From assembly GCF_001563265.1 (NCBI RefSeq), contig NZ_CP005083.1:1739001-1803000 (forward strand): DNA of 64,000 nt, written 5' to 3'. Both the position numbers and the translations under genes were made by a program. This document shows, piece by piece, positions 1 through 8,328 of this stretch; position 1 is the stretch's first letter; each line of letters starts with the position of its first letter. This stretch comes from Sphingobium sp. TKS (GTDB taxonomy: Bacteria > Pseudomonadota > Alphaproteobacteria > Sphingomonadales > Sphingomonadaceae). The notes beneath the pieces are model-generated. The model made no database searches and was not told the origin of the DNA. It saw only the letters and a list, made by a program, of their open reading frames with translations.

Positions 1-19
1 AGTCGGCATTGATCTGCAT
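1..19 (-). CDS. 5' end of an unidentified gene running off the left edge
   Basis: On the minus strand an ATG at 19-17 is preceded at good spacing by the purine-rich stretch AAGGGGGAACC, a convincing ribosome binding site, and opens a frame reading MQINAD to the window edge. It lies downstream of and codirectional with the ribosomal protein operon, behind its terminator. Six residues are not enough to identify the product. Confidence 0.35.
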
Positions 20-140
20 GGTTCCCCCTTCAAGGCCTTGATAGCTGCCTGCAATTGCGGTCACTGTCGAGAGGGGGGAGCGGTGAGATCGGATGGGAAG
101 CCGTCATTCCTGCGTTGATCTTTGGCCGTCATATCCAACA

Positions 141-167
141 AAAAAGCCGCCCGGTGAGGGGCGGCTT
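141..167 (-). terminator. Rho-independent terminator of the rpsF-rpsR-rplI operon
   Basis: Inverted repeat with arms 145-152 and 159-166 (AGCCGCCC/GGGCGGCT) and a 6-base loop. Read on the minus strand it is followed by a run of T (complement of the A run at 141-145), 25 bases past the rplI stop. This is a textbook intrinsic terminator. Confidence 0.85.
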
Positions 168-191
168 CTCTGTTCAGGCCGAAGCTGAAAC

Positions 192-788
192 TCAGGCTTC
201 TTCAGCCGGGGCTTCTTCGGCTTCCACGGCGATTTCGCCGGGTTCCGCGTTCGGATCATAATCTTCGGTGAAGCCGCTCTCGTCCTTTTCGAACAGATCG
301 GCCATCACGTCCACGCCCTGCGACTGCAGTTCGGCTTCTTCCGGCGAGCGGGCGACGTTCACCGTGATGGTGACCGCGACTTCGGGATGCAGCGCAACCT
401 TGACGTCGAACACGCCCAGGGTCTTGATCGGGCGTTCCAGCACGACCATCGCCTTGGTGACGTTGGTGACGCCATCAGCGTGCAGCGCTTCGACGACGTC
501 GCGAACGGCGACCGAACCATAGAGGTGGCCGGCGTTGGACGACTGGCGGATCAGGACGATCTGCTTGCCGTTGACGCCTTCGGCAGCCTTTTCAGCGTCC
601 GTGCGGCGGGCGGCGTTGTCGGCTTCGATCTTCGCGCGGTTGGCTTCGAAGACCTTCTTGTTGGCGTTGTTGGAGCGCAGCGCCTTCTTGTTGGGCAGCA
701 GATAGTTACGCGCGTAACCGTCCTTCACGGTGACGACGTCACCGATGGCGCCCAGCTTCTCGATCCGTTCGAGGAGAATGATTTCCAT
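192..788 (-). CDS. rplI: 50S ribosomal protein L9
   Basis: Large-subunit protein that binds 23S rRNA. The 198-residue product starts MEIILLERIEKLG and carries the L9 signature GDVVTVKDGYARNYLLP near residues 16-32, the N-terminal rRNA-binding domain. A long charged linker joins it to the C-terminal domain. It is about 50 residues longer than the E. coli protein because of an acidic Glu/Ala-rich tail (about residues 165-198), common in alphaproteobacteria. It is the last gene of rpsF-rpsR-rplI, 13 bases after rpsR, and is followed by an intrinsic terminator. Confidence 0.97.
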   Translation of the reverse strand: MEIILLERIEKLGAIGDVVTVKDGYARNYLLPNKKALRSNNANKKVFEANRAKIEADNAARRTDAEKAAEGVNGKQIVLIRQSSNAGHLYGSVAVRDVVEALHADGVTNVTKAMVVLERPIKTLGVFDVKVALHPEVAVTITVNVARSPEEAELQSQGVDVMADLFEKDESGFTEDYDPNAEPGEIAVEAEEAPAEEA

Positions 789-801
789 GAGTCTTACTCC
801 C

Positions 802-1026
802 TCACTTCACGATGTAGGGCAGCAGGCCCAGATGACGGGCGCGCTTGATGGCCTGGGCCAGCTCGCGCTGCTTCTTGGCGGACACCGCGGTGATGCGGCT
901 GGGGACGATCTTGCCGCGCTCGGACACGAAGCCCTGCAGCAGACGGACGTCCTTATAATCGATCTTCGGCGCATCCTTGGCGGCGAAGGGGCAGCTCTTG
1001 CGGCGGCGGAAAAACGGGCGTGCCAT
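802..1026 (-). CDS. rpsR: 30S ribosomal protein S18
   Basis: Small-subunit protein that contacts S6 on the 30S platform. The 74 residues include the Arg/Lys-rich N-terminus [14 protein letters not shown], the IDYKDVRLL motif and the conserved [20 protein letters not shown] block. Length is normal. It sits 13 bases downstream of rpsF in the standard order. Confidence 0.97.
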   Translation of the reverse strand: MARPFFRRRKSCPFAAKDAPKIDYKDVRLLQGFVSERGKIVPSRITAVSAKKQRELAQAIKRARHLGLLPYIVK

Positions 1027-1039
1027 TGGTCAGATCTCC

Positions 1040-1480
1040 TTATTCGCCGGCGGCGGCTTCTTCGCGCTCACGGCGCGGGCCACGGTCGCCACGATCTTCG
1101 CGGGGGCCACGATCGCCACGGTCACCGCGGGGGCCGCGATCACCACGCTCGGAGCGTTCCTGCTTGCGCATCATGACCGACGGGCCACCTTCCAGCTCAT
1201 CGACCTTGATGGTCATGTAGCGGATGATGTCTTCGTTGATCTGGGTCTGGCGCTCCAGCTCGGCCACGACGCCGGCAGGGGCATCGATGTTGAGCATGAC
1301 ATAGTGCGCCTTGCGGTTCTTGGCGATCTTGTACGCGAGGCTGCGCAGACCCCAGGTTTCCACCTTGGTCACCTTGCCAGCATTTTCCTCGACGATCTTG
1401 GTGGCGGTTTCCGCCAGAGCGTCCACCTGCGCTTGTGCCAGATCCTGGCGCGCAAGGAACACATGCTCATAAAGAGCCAT
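1040..1480 (-). CDS. rpsF: 30S ribosomal protein S6
   Basis: Small-subunit protein that pairs with S18. I take the ATG at 1480 ([14 protein letters not shown]), which matches the family N-terminus; the frame stays open 13 codons further upstream but those residues are not S6-like. The ferredoxin-like core fills residues 1-95 ([18 protein letters not shown]). It is followed by a low-complexity tail of RGD/RGPR repeats (about residues 112-140), far more basic than in E. coli, where S6 ends in Glu residues. First gene of its operon. Confidence 0.95.
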   Translation of the reverse strand: MALYEHVFLARQDLAQAQVDALAETATKIVEENAGKVTKVETWGLRSLAYKIAKNRKAHYVMLNIDAPAGVVAELERQTQINEDIIRYMTIKVDELEGGPSVMMRKQERSERGDRGPRGDRGDRGPREDRGDRGPRREREEAAAGE

Positions 1481-1698
1481 GGGTATTGCCTCATCTGTTG
1501 GCCGATCGCTGACGCCCACCCCATGTGGAACGCCCCTCCGGCTGTCGTCTCAAGCATTGATCCGCGCAGCCGCGAGTCACCCCGTGGCCGTGCGAAGCGG
1601 CGCCTATGACGGAAATGCGGATGAAAGGCAAGGGAGACTTGGCGTCCTGCCGCGGGTTGCATAGAGGTTGATGCAAGAGACGCAAAGGGGAGAGTGGG

Positions 1699-3102
1699 AT
1701 GGCGGTCGGGATCGCGGCCTTGTCGCTGATATTGCTGATGATTGCGGCCTATCGGGGGATGAGCGTCATCGTGATGGCGCCGCTGCTGGCGATGCTGGCG
1801 GTGTTTCTGACCGATCCTTCCGCCGTGCCTGCGGTGTTTTCGGGGCTTTTCATGGAGAAGGTGGGGAGTTTTCTGAAGCTCTATTTCCCGGTGTTTTTGC
1901 TTGGGGCGCTGTTCGGGAAGCTGATCGAGATTTCGGGCTTTTCGCGCTCGATTGTCTCGGCGGTGATCGGGCTGGTGGGCGCGCAAAGGGCGATCCCGGC
2001 GATCATGCTGGTGACGGCGCTGCTGACCTATGGCGGGGTTTCCGTCTTTGTGGCGGTATTTGCGGTTTATCCCTTCGCCGCAGAGATGTTCCAGCAGGGG
2101 GATATTCCCAAGCGATTGGTGCCCGCGACCATTGGCCTCGGCGCGATCACCTTCACCATGGATGCGATGCCGGGGACGCCGCAGATCCAGAATATCATTC
2201 CGACCAGCTTCTTCGGCACGACGGCCTGGGCAGCGCCGTCGCTGGGGCTGATCGGATCGGCCTGCATCATGGGGATGGGGCTGGCCTATCTCGGCTGGCG
2301 GCGGCGGGCGATGAAGGCAGCGGGAGAGGGCTATGGCGCGCCGGAAACCCTGGTGAACGAGCCGGAAGCGGTGGATGGGGGCGAGAAGGTTGCGCATCCT
2401 TTGATCGCATTGCTGCCGCTGTTGGTGGTGGGGCTGGGAAATCTGGCTTTGACCATCATGATCCCGCGCATGGTGTCGGGGGAGGAGGTCAGCGTGTCGC
2501 TGATCGGCCTTGCCGAGCCGGTGGTGGTGAAGGTGGCGCAGGTGGCGGCGCTCTGGGCCGTGGAGGGCGCGTTGTTGCTGGGGATCGGGACGATCCTGCT
2601 CTTCGCCTTTGCGCGGGTGGCGCGGCGCTTTGCCGATGGGTCGAGGGCGGCCGTGGGCGGGGCGTTGCTCGCGGGGATGAATACGGCAGTGGAATATGGG
2701 TTCGGAGCGGTGATCGCGGCGCTGCCGGGCTTTCTGGTGGTGAAGGAGGCGCTGAAGGCCGTGCCCAATCCGCTGGTCAATGAGGCGATTACCGTGACCT
2801 CGCTCGCCGGGATTACGGGATCGGCTTCGGGCGGGCTGTCGATCGCGCTGGCGGCGATGGCCGAGCAGTTCGCAGCGGCGGGCGATGCTGCGGGCATCCC
2901 GCGCGAGGTGCTGCATCGGGTGGCGTCCATGGCGAGCGGCGGGATGGACAGCCTGCCGCATAATGGCGCGATCATCACGTTGTTGGCGGTGACGGGGCTG
3001 ACCCATAGGCAGGCCTATAAGGATATTTTTGCGCTGACGTTGATCAAGACGTTCACCGTTTTCCTGGTGATCGCAGTCTATTATCTGACGGGACTGGCAT
3101 AG
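1699..3102 (+). CDS. GntP-family permease (gluconate or other organic acid:H+ symporter)
   Basis: Inner-membrane transporter of 467 residues with about a dozen hydrophobic segments, matching the length and pattern of the GntP family: N-terminal MSVIVMAPLLAMLAVF, the conserved FTMDAMPGTPQIQNIIPTSF block near residue 155, and TGSASGGLSIAL near residue 375. Family members import gluconate and related sugar acids, but here no kinase or dehydratase is adjacent, so the substrate is open. The ATG at 1699 is preceded by AAGGGGAGAG. It stands alone, followed by a terminator hairpin. Confidence 0.88.
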   Translation: MAVGIAALSLILLMIAAYRGMSVIVMAPLLAMLAVFLTDPSAVPAVFSGLFMEKVGSFLKLYFPVFLLGALFGKLIEISGFSRSIVSAVIGLVGAQRAIPAIMLVTALLTYGGVSVFVAVFAVYPFAAEMFQQGDIPKRLVPATIGLGAITFTMDAMPGTPQIQNIIPTSFFGTTAWAAPSLGLIGSACIMGMGLAYLGWRRRAMKAAGEGYGAPETLVNEPEAVDGGEKVAHPLIALLPLLVVGLGNLALTIMIPRMVSGEEVSVSLIGLAEPVVVKVAQVAALWAVEGALLLGIGTILLFAFARVARRFADGSRAAVGGALLAGMNTAVEYGFGAVIAALPGFLVVKEALKAVPNPLVNEAITVTSLAGITGSASGGLSIALAAMAEQFAAAGDAAGIPREVLHRVASMASGGMDSLPHNGAIITLLAVTGLTHRQAYKDIFALTLIKTFTVFLVIAVYYLTGLA

Positions 3103-3104
3103 AA

Positions 3105-3132
3105 GACGCCCCGGAATTGCCTCCGGGGCGTC
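3105..3132. terminator. Bidirectional terminator hairpin between gntP and the RcnB-like gene
   Basis: Perfect 10-bp inverted repeat GACGCCCCGG (3105-3114) / CCGGGGCGTC (3123-3132) with an 8-base loop, two bases after the gntP stop and upstream of the convergent gene's stop at 3151. There is no long T run directly after it, but TTTT occurs about 18 bases later. Confidence 0.65.
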
Positions 3133-3150
3133 AGCTGCTTTGATCCGGTT

Positions 3151-3525
3151 TTAACGGATGGCGCCGGTGATGACCGAGGCGATGATGCCGCTGGCAAGGG
3201 CGACCAGCACTGCGTCATTGCCTGAACTGACCCAGTGATAGCCGCGCGGCGGAGCCTTCAGGCGGTAGCCGCGATAATTGTCGATCACGCGATAGTTGTT
3301 CGCATAGCGGCGGTCGAAACGCTGGCCCTTGGCCCAGCGGCGGTGATTGTCGCGGCGGTCGTCCTTGCGAATGACGGTCGTCCGGGTGACGGTGCGGCCA
3401 TGGGAGCCTTGCTTCACGGTCTGATGGACTTCGCGGTGCGGCGCGGCCTGAGCTTCCGCAGCGACCATCGGGCTCGCCATCATGGTGGTGGCGGTGAGAG
3501 CCATCAGCAACTTCTTGAACATCAT
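3151..3525 (-). CDS. RcnB-family periplasmic protein
   Basis: About 124 residues: a signal peptide (MFKKLLMALTATTMMASP, cleavage near AEAQA), a basic linker rich in Arg/His, then the RcnB-like segment WAKGQRFDRRYANNYRVIDN followed by YRLKAPPRGYHWVSSGNDAV and a hydrophobic C-terminus. RcnB proteins are periplasmic and in E. coli modulate nickel/cobalt efflux; many family members have unknown roles. Three consecutive ATGs lie at 3528, 3525 and 3522 behind AAGGAGC; the spacing favours the second or third, so the start is chosen at 3525. Confidence 0.8.
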   Translation of the reverse strand: MMFKKLLMALTATTMMASPMVAAEAQAAPHREVHQTVKQGSHGRTVTRTTVIRKDDRRDNHRRWAKGQRFDRRYANNYRVIDNYRGYRLKAPPRGYHWVSSGNDAVLVALASGIIASVITGAIR

Positions 3526-3638
3526 CATGCTCCTTCTTTCTATGTCTTGCCGCCGTTCCCGGCGTCGCAAACAGAGATAGGACGCATTTGTCGCAGGACT
3601 GTGCCGGATCGCGGCAAAGCTGTCGCGAAGTGTAATCC

Positions 3639-3786
3639 CTATTCGTGACGCAGCGCGTCGATGGGGAGCAGGTTTACGCGCATATGTGCTTGTGCTGAAC
3701 GGAGGTTGGCGAGACCGGCTTCATCGATCGGCGCGGGCCGAGAGCGCCAGTGCCGTTCCAGCGATCCATGCAATGCGATATCGCAC
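3639..3786 (-). pseudogene. Remnant of the C-terminus of a MacB/FtsX-type ABC transporter permease
   Basis: On the minus strand one frame reads VRYRIAWIAGTALALSARA until a TGA at 3723-3721. A frame shifted by one base then continues ANLRSAQAHMRVNLLPIDA and ends LRHE at the TAG (3641-3639). Macrolide/lipoprotein-exporter-type permeases end with a YRI segment, a TM helix, a basic segment and N-P-x-x-x-LR-x-E, so the two halves together resemble a frameshifted last transmembrane helix plus tail. The rest of the gene is absent; upstream there is fabD on the other strand. The identification is by eye on about 45 residues. Confidence 0.45.
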
Positions 3787-3934
3787 CTTTTCCTTATACT
3801 CCGTCATCGTTAAAGGCGGTCCTCCGATGAGGACTGCCGAAATGGGCCGGGGGCTCAACGGCATTTGTGTCTCAAAGGTGTAACGGCTTTGAAAAATTGC
3901 GCTTTTGCTGGGCGCGCATGTCAGAAGGTGGATG

Positions 3935-4870
3935 ATGAGGGCATTTCTTTTTCCGGGGCAGGGCAGCCAGTCGGTCGGCATGGGCAAGGCGCTGGCCGAA
4001 GCGAGCCCGGCGGCGAAGGAGCTGTTTCAGGAGGTCGATGACGCCCTGAAACAGCATTTGTTCCGCATCATGGTGGAGGGGCCGGAAAGCGACCTGACGC
4101 TGACGGAAAATGCGCAGCCCGCGATCATGGCCAATGCGCTGGCGACGCTGCGAGTGATGCAGAAGGAAGGCGGCTTTTCGCTGGCCGAGAAGGGCGATTT
4201 CGTCGCCGGGCATTCGCTGGGCGAATATAGCGCCCTCTGTGCGGCGGAGGCTTTCGACATCGGCACAACGGCGAAGCTGCTCAAGCTGCGCGGACGGGCG
4301 ATGCAGGCTGCCGTGCCGGTGGGCGAAGGCGCGATGGCGGCTCTGCTGGGCGCGGATATCGAGAAGGCTTTGAGGCTGGCCGAGGCGGCTGCCCAGGGCG
4401 AGGTCTGCACCGTCGCCAACGACAATGACCCGACCCAGGTGGTGATTTCCGGCCATCGCGGCGCGATCGAGCGGGCGGTGGCGCTGGTCAAGGATCATGG
4501 CATCAAGCGGGGCGTGCTGCTGCCGGTGTCGGCTCCCTTCCACTGTCCGCTGATGCAGCCCGCCGCCGAGGCGATGGAGGAGGCTTTGGGCAAGGCGGCG
4601 ATCAACACGCCGCTGCTGCCGGTCTATGCCAATGTGCTGGCAAGCGCGATCGCCGATCCCGAAGAAATCAAGCTGCGGCTGGTGGAGCAGGTGACGGGCC
4701 GGGTGCGCTGGCGCGAATCCGTCGCGGCCATGTGGGACGCGGGCGTGACCGAGTTCGTCGAGCTGGGCGGCAAGGTGCTGGGGCCGATGGTCAAGCGGAT
4801 CGCGCCCGACGCGACCGTGCGCAGCATCGTGACGATGGATGATATCGAGGCCGCCCTGGGGGCGATGTGA
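3935..4870 (+). CDS. fabD: Malonyl-CoA:ACP transacylase
   Basis: Transfers malonyl from CoA to acyl carrier protein for fatty acid elongation. The 311-residue product has the N-terminal FPGQGSQSVGMG motif and the nucleophile elbow GHSLGEYSAL (catalytic Ser near residue 94), with the later VSAPFHCPLM segment carrying the active-site His. Two ATGs lie at 3932 and 3935 behind AGAAGGTGG; I use the second. It begins the fab block and overlaps the next gene by four bases (GTGA), implying translational coupling. Confidence 0.95.
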   Translation: MRAFLFPGQGSQSVGMGKALAEASPAAKELFQEVDDALKQHLFRIMVEGPESDLTLTENAQPAIMANALATLRVMQKEGGFSLAEKGDFVAGHSLGEYSALCAAEAFDIGTTAKLLKLRGRAMQAAVPVGEGAMAALLGADIEKALRLAEAAAQGEVCTVANDNDPTQVVISGHRGAIERAVALVKDHGIKRGVLLPVSAPFHCPLMQPAAEAMEEALGKAAINTPLLPVYANVLASAIADPEEIKLRLVEQVTGRVRWRESVAAMWDAGVTEFVELGGKVLGPMVKRIAPDATVRSIVTMDDIEAALGAM

Positions 4871-5673
4871 GCGGCGCTCCTGTTCTGACCAGCCGTGACG
4901 GGGCCGTGTTGACGGTCACGCTCAACATGCCGGACCGGCGCAATCCGATCTCCGATCCGGCGATGGTCGATGCTCTGTGCGCCGTGTTCGAGGAGGCTGA
5001 GCGCGACCTGTCGGTGCATGTGGCTATCCTGACCGGGTCTGGAAGCGCCTTTTCTTCCGGCGGGGATTTGAACGCGATGCGGCCCGATGCGGGTGGTTTG
5101 CGGGCAGGTTTGCCTGCGCAGACGCGGCGCAACTATCGGGCGGGAATCCAGCGTCTGCCGCTGCTGTTTCAGGGGATCGAACTGCCGGTGATCGCGGCGG
5201 TCAACGGGCCTGCCATCGGCGCGGGCTGCGATCTGACGCTGATGTGCGATGTCAGGATTGCGGCACAATCGGCTAAATTTGCTGAATCTTTTGTGAAGCT
5301 GGGGATTGTTTCCGGCGACGGCGGGGCTTGGTTGCTGCCGCGGATCGTGGGTTTTTCCAAGGCGACCGAACTGGCGCTGACCGGCGAGACGATCGATGCG
5401 GCGGAGGCGCTGCGGATCGGGCTGGTGGGGCAGGTGGTGCCGGACGCCGACCTTCTGACCGCAGCGCGCAAGTTGGCGGACAAGATCGCCGCCAATCCGC
5501 CGCATGCGACGCGGATGACCAAGCGGCTGTTGCGCGCGGCGCAGACGGCGGAATTGAACCAGATCATGGAAATGGCGGGCGCGATGCAGGCGCTGGCCCA
5601 TGCGACGGCGGATCATGATGAGGCGATCGACGCCTTTTTCGAGCGCCGGACGCCGAATTTCAAGGGAGACTGA
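4867..5673 (+). CDS. Enoyl-CoA hydratase/isomerase (crotonase) family protein
   Basis: 268 residues with the crotonase fold: oxyanion-hole segment SGSAFSSGGDLNAM near residues 57-70 and the second conserved block ELPVIAAVNGPAIGAGCDLTL near residues 105-125. The acidic residues expected for true hydratases are partly replaced (SGDGGAWLLPRI instead of the usual Glu-containing loop, leaving the Asp), so hydratase, isomerase or another crotonase activity is possible. Starts at a GTG overlapping the fabD stop. Its position between fabD and fabG is unusual and suggests coregulation with fatty acid synthesis; RBS and stop are tightly packed with fabG. Confidence 0.88.
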   Translation: MSGAPVLTSRDGAVLTVTLNMPDRRNPISDPAMVDALCAVFEEAERDLSVHVAILTGSGSAFSSGGDLNAMRPDAGGLRAGLPAQTRRNYRAGIQRLPLLFQGIELPVIAAVNGPAIGAGCDLTLMCDVRIAAQSAKFAESFVKLGIVSGDGGAWLLPRIVGFSKATELALTGETIDAAEALRIGLVGQVVPDADLLTAARKLADKIAANPPHATRMTKRLLRAAQTAELNQIMEMAGAMQALAHATADHDEAIDAFFERRTPNFKGD

Positions 5674-5674
5674 C

Positions 5675-6415
5675 ATGTTCGATCTGACAGGCATGACCGC
5701 GCTGGTGACGGGCGCTTCGGGGGGCATCGGTTCCGCCATCGCAAAAGCCCTCGCCGCGCAGGGTGCCACGCTCGCCCTTTCGGGGAGCAATGAGGAGAAG
5801 CTCAAGGCCTTTGCGGCGGAACTGGGCGGGAATCACAAGATTCTGGTCTGCAACCTCAGCGATCCGGCGGCGGTGGACGCGCTGGTGCCGCAGGCGGTCG
5901 AAGCGCTGGGCGGCAAGCTCGACATTCTGGTCAACAATGCCGGCATCACCCGCGATAACCTGATCCTGCGCATGAAGGATGAGGAATGGTCGAACGTGAT
6001 CTCCGTCAATCTGGAGGCGGCGTTCCGGCTGGCCCGCGCTGCTGCGAAGCCGATGATGAAGGCGCGCTTCGGGCGGATCATCTCCATCACTTCGGTCGTG
6101 GGCGTCACCGGCAATCCCGGCCAGGCCAATTATGCCGCGTCCAAGGCGGGCATTATCGGCATGTCGAAATCGCTGGGCCAGGAACTGGCGAGCCGCGGAA
6201 TCACGGTGAACTGCGTTGCGCCGGGCTTCATTCGTTCGGCCATGACCGACGCGTTGAATGACGCGCAGAAGGGCGCGATCCTGACCAGGATTCCGGCGGG
6301 TGATCTGGGCGCGGGCGAGGATATCGGCGCGGCGGTCGTGTATCTTGCGAGCAAGGAAGCGGGCTATGTGACCGGCCAGACGCTGCACGTAAATGGCGGC
6401 ATGGCGATGATCTGA
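5675..6415 (+). CDS. fabG: 3-oxoacyl-[ACP] reductase
   Basis: NADPH-dependent reduction of beta-ketoacyl-ACP. A 246-residue classical SDR: cofactor motif TGASGGIG near residues 12-19, NNAGITRDN near 86, catalytic Ser in ISITSVVGV and the YAASK catalytic pair, and the FabG-typical GFIRSAMTDAL loop. The ATG at 5675 follows AAGGGAGACTGAC and matches FabG N-termini; the frame is open further upstream only because of the preceding gene. Directly downstream of the crotonase. Confidence 0.95.
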   Translation: MFDLTGMTALVTGASGGIGSAIAKALAAQGATLALSGSNEEKLKAFAAELGGNHKILVCNLSDPAAVDALVPQAVEALGGKLDILVNNAGITRDNLILRMKDEEWSNVISVNLEAAFRLARAAAKPMMKARFGRIISITSVVGVTGNPGQANYAASKAGIIGMSKSLGQELASRGITVNCVAPGFIRSAMTDALNDAQKGAILTRIPAGDLGAGEDIGAAVVYLASKEAGYVTGQTLHVNGGMAMI

Positions 6416-6533
6416 ACCGGTCGGGCGCGACGGGTTATTCCCTTGCGCCCGAAAAATTTTGGGCATTTGCAAAGCGGCCGCCTTGTGCCATCGGGGCGAA
6501 TGAGTCGAATGCAGGCGGGGGCGTGCTTCCCGA

Positions 6534-6570
6534 TTGCCTCTTGCCTCTTGCCTCTTATGGGGCTTGCCTC
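6534..6570. repeat. Short tandem repeat TTGCCTC
   Basis: Three perfect head-to-tail copies of TTGCCTC (6534-6554) and a fourth copy nine bases later (6564-6570), in the 215-base intergenic stretch upstream of acpP. The rest of that stretch holds no gene. Whether the repeat has a regulatory role or is slippage noise cannot be told. Confidence 0.7.
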
Positions 6571-6630
6571 TAGGGCATGCCTTAACAAATATTCAGAACC
6601 ATCAACGATACCCAGTAAGAAGGACCACTC

Positions 6631-6864
6631 ATGAGTGAGACCGCGGATCGCGTAAAGAAAATCGTCGTCGAGCATCTGGGCGTCGAAGCCGAAAAGGTGA
6701 CCGAGGATGCGAGCTTCATTGACGATCTGGGCGCTGACAGCCTGGACATCGTTGAGCTGGTGATGGCGTTCGAGGAAGAATTCGGCGTCGAAATCCCTGA
6801 CGATGCGGCGGAGAAGATCGCCACCGTCAAGGACGCCATCGATTATATCGACAGCAAGCAGTAA
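6631..6864 (+). CDS. acpP: Acyl carrier protein
   Basis: Carries growing acyl chains on 4'-phosphopantetheine. 77 residues, strongly acidic, with the prosthetic-group motif GADSLD (Ser at residue 37) and the family helix [27 protein letters not shown] precedes the ATG. It has its own upstream intergenic region of 215 bases, so it may have its own promoter, as is common for this highly expressed gene. Followed by hairpins before fabF. Confidence 0.97.
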   Translation: MSETADRVKKIVVEHLGVEAEKVTEDASFIDDLGADSLDIVELVMAFEEEFGVEIPDDAAEKIATVKDAIDYIDSKQ

Positions 6865-6872
6865 GAGCGTCG

Positions 6873-6960
6873 GGCGGCCTGCCTTTTTGGGGTTTGGCCG
6901 CCGCGTTTGAAGGAATTGGCTCCTCCTGTCCGGCAAAAACCGGGTCTTGGGGAGCCTTTT
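6873..6960 (+). terminator. Tandem terminator-like hairpins after acpP
   Basis: First hairpin GGCGGCC (6873-6879) / GGCCGCC (6896-6902). Second: GGCTCC (6918-6923) / GGAGCC (6951-6956) with an inner TCCGG/CCGGG pair, followed directly by TTTT. Together they likely end most acpP transcripts, so fabF would be expressed by read-through or a promoter near 6960-7050. Confidence 0.65.
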
Positions 6961-7058
6961 CGTATCTGGTTCCCGTTCATGTTTTGGCTGTTCACAGGGG
7001 CACTTCGAATGGCTAGATGGACGGCGTTGAGCCAAAGAGAATTTTTCGGAGCAAGCAT

Positions 7059-8318
7059 ATGCGTCGTGTTGTCGTAACCGGCCTTGGCATGGTCAGCCCG
7101 CTCGGCGGGGATGTGGAAACGACCTGGAAGAACATCATCGCGTCCAAATCCGGCGCGGCGACGATCGCGCGCTTTGACGCCAGTGAATATAAGTGCCGCA
7201 TCGCCTGCGAAGTGAAGCCGGCGGATCATGAATATGGCTATGATGCCGGGCTGGATGTCGATCACAAGATCCAGCGGCAGGTCGACCCGTTCATCGTCTA
7301 CGGCATTTCCGCCGCCAGCCAGGCGCTGCGCGACGCGGGCCTCGACAATATGAGCGAGGAGGAGCGTCTGCGCGCCGGTTGCTCGATCGGTTCGGGCATT
7401 GGCGGCTTGCCGGGCATCGAGAGCGAATCGCTGGTGCTGGCGAACAAGGGGCCGGGCCGCGTGTCGCCGCACTTCGTCCATGGGCGGCTGATCAACCTGA
7501 TCTCGGGTCAGGTCTCGATCAAATATGGGCTGATGGGGCCGAACCATGCGGTCGTGACGGCTTGCTCGACGGGCGCACATTCCATCGGGGACGCCGCGCG
7601 GATGATTGCGATGGACGATGCCGACGTGATGCTGGCCGGCGGTGCGGAAAGCGCGATCTGTCCGATCGGCATTGCCGGTTTCGCGCAGGCTCGGGCGCTG
7701 TCGACGGCTTTCAACGACGCGCCGGAAAAGGCTTCGAGGCCCTATGACGTCAACCGTGACGGCTTCGTCATGGGCGAAGGCGCGGGTGTGGTTGTGCTGG
7801 AAGAATATGAGCGGGCCAAGGCGCGTGGTGCCAAGATCTATGCCGAAGTCATCGGCTACGGTCTGTCGGGCGACGCCTATCACGTCACTGCTCCCCATCC
7901 GGAGGGCAATGGCGGCTATCGCTCGATGCAGATGGCGCTCAAGAAGTCGGGGCTTTCGCTGGCGGATATCGACTATGTGAACGCGCATGGCACCTCGACC
8001 CCGCTGGGCGACGAGCTGGAACTGGGCGCGGTGAAGCGGCTGTTCGGTGAACATCTGTCGACCATGTCGATGAGTTCGACCAAGTCGGCCATCGGCCACT
8101 TGCTGGGCGGCGCGGGCGCGGTGGAGAGCATCTTCTGCATCCTGGCGATGCGCGACCAGATCGTGCCGCCGACGCTGAACCTCGATGAGCCGAGCGAAAG
8201 CTGCAAGGGCGTGGACCTGGTTCCGCACGTCGCCAAGGAGCGCAAGGTGCGCGCGGTGCTGAACAACTCGTTCGGCTTCGGTGGCACCAACGCTTCGCTG
8301 ATCATGAAGGCGGTCTGA
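7059..8318 (+). CDS. fabF: 3-oxoacyl-[ACP] synthase II (KAS II)
   Basis: Condensing enzyme that elongates acyl-ACP. 419 residues with VVVTGLGMVSPLGG at the N-terminus, the nucleophile in VVTACSTGAHSIG (Cys near 169), and the two catalytic His motifs NAHGTSTPLGD and KSAIGHLLGGAGA, ending in NNSFGFGGTNASL. Start at 7059 fits the family; TCGGAGC lies upstream. Follows acpP after the terminator-like region and precedes mltG by 10 bases. Confidence 0.96.
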   Translation: MRRVVVTGLGMVSPLGGDVETTWKNIIASKSGAATIARFDASEYKCRIACEVKPADHEYGYDAGLDVDHKIQRQVDPFIVYGISAASQALRDAGLDNMSEEERLRAGCSIGSGIGGLPGIESESLVLANKGPGRVSPHFVHGRLINLISGQVSIKYGLMGPNHAVVTACSTGAHSIGDAARMIAMDDADVMLAGGAESAICPIGIAGFAQARALSTAFNDAPEKASRPYDVNRDGFVMGEGAGVVVLEEYERAKARGAKIYAEVIGYGLSGDAYHVTAPHPEGNGGYRSMQMALKKSGLSLADIDYVNAHGTSTPLGDELELGAVKRLFGEHLSTMSMSSTKSAIGHLLGGAGAVESIFCILAMRDQIVPPTLNLDEPSESCKGVDLVPHVAKERKVRAVLNNSFGFGGTNASLIMKAV

Positions 8319-8328
8319 GACACGACGC

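Noticed and set aside
1075..1155. CRISPR-like periodicity
   Set aside because: The short repeats lie within the rpsF coding sequence and encode RGD/RGPR; there are no spacers.
1369..3006. 545-codon minus-strand open frame opposite gntP
   Set aside because: Composition is dominated by Arg/His/Gln and no motif is visible; gntP on the other strand is convincing.
3686..3883. 65-codon plus-strand frame upstream of fabD
   Set aside because: No RBS or similarity; it overlaps the permease remnant on the other strand.
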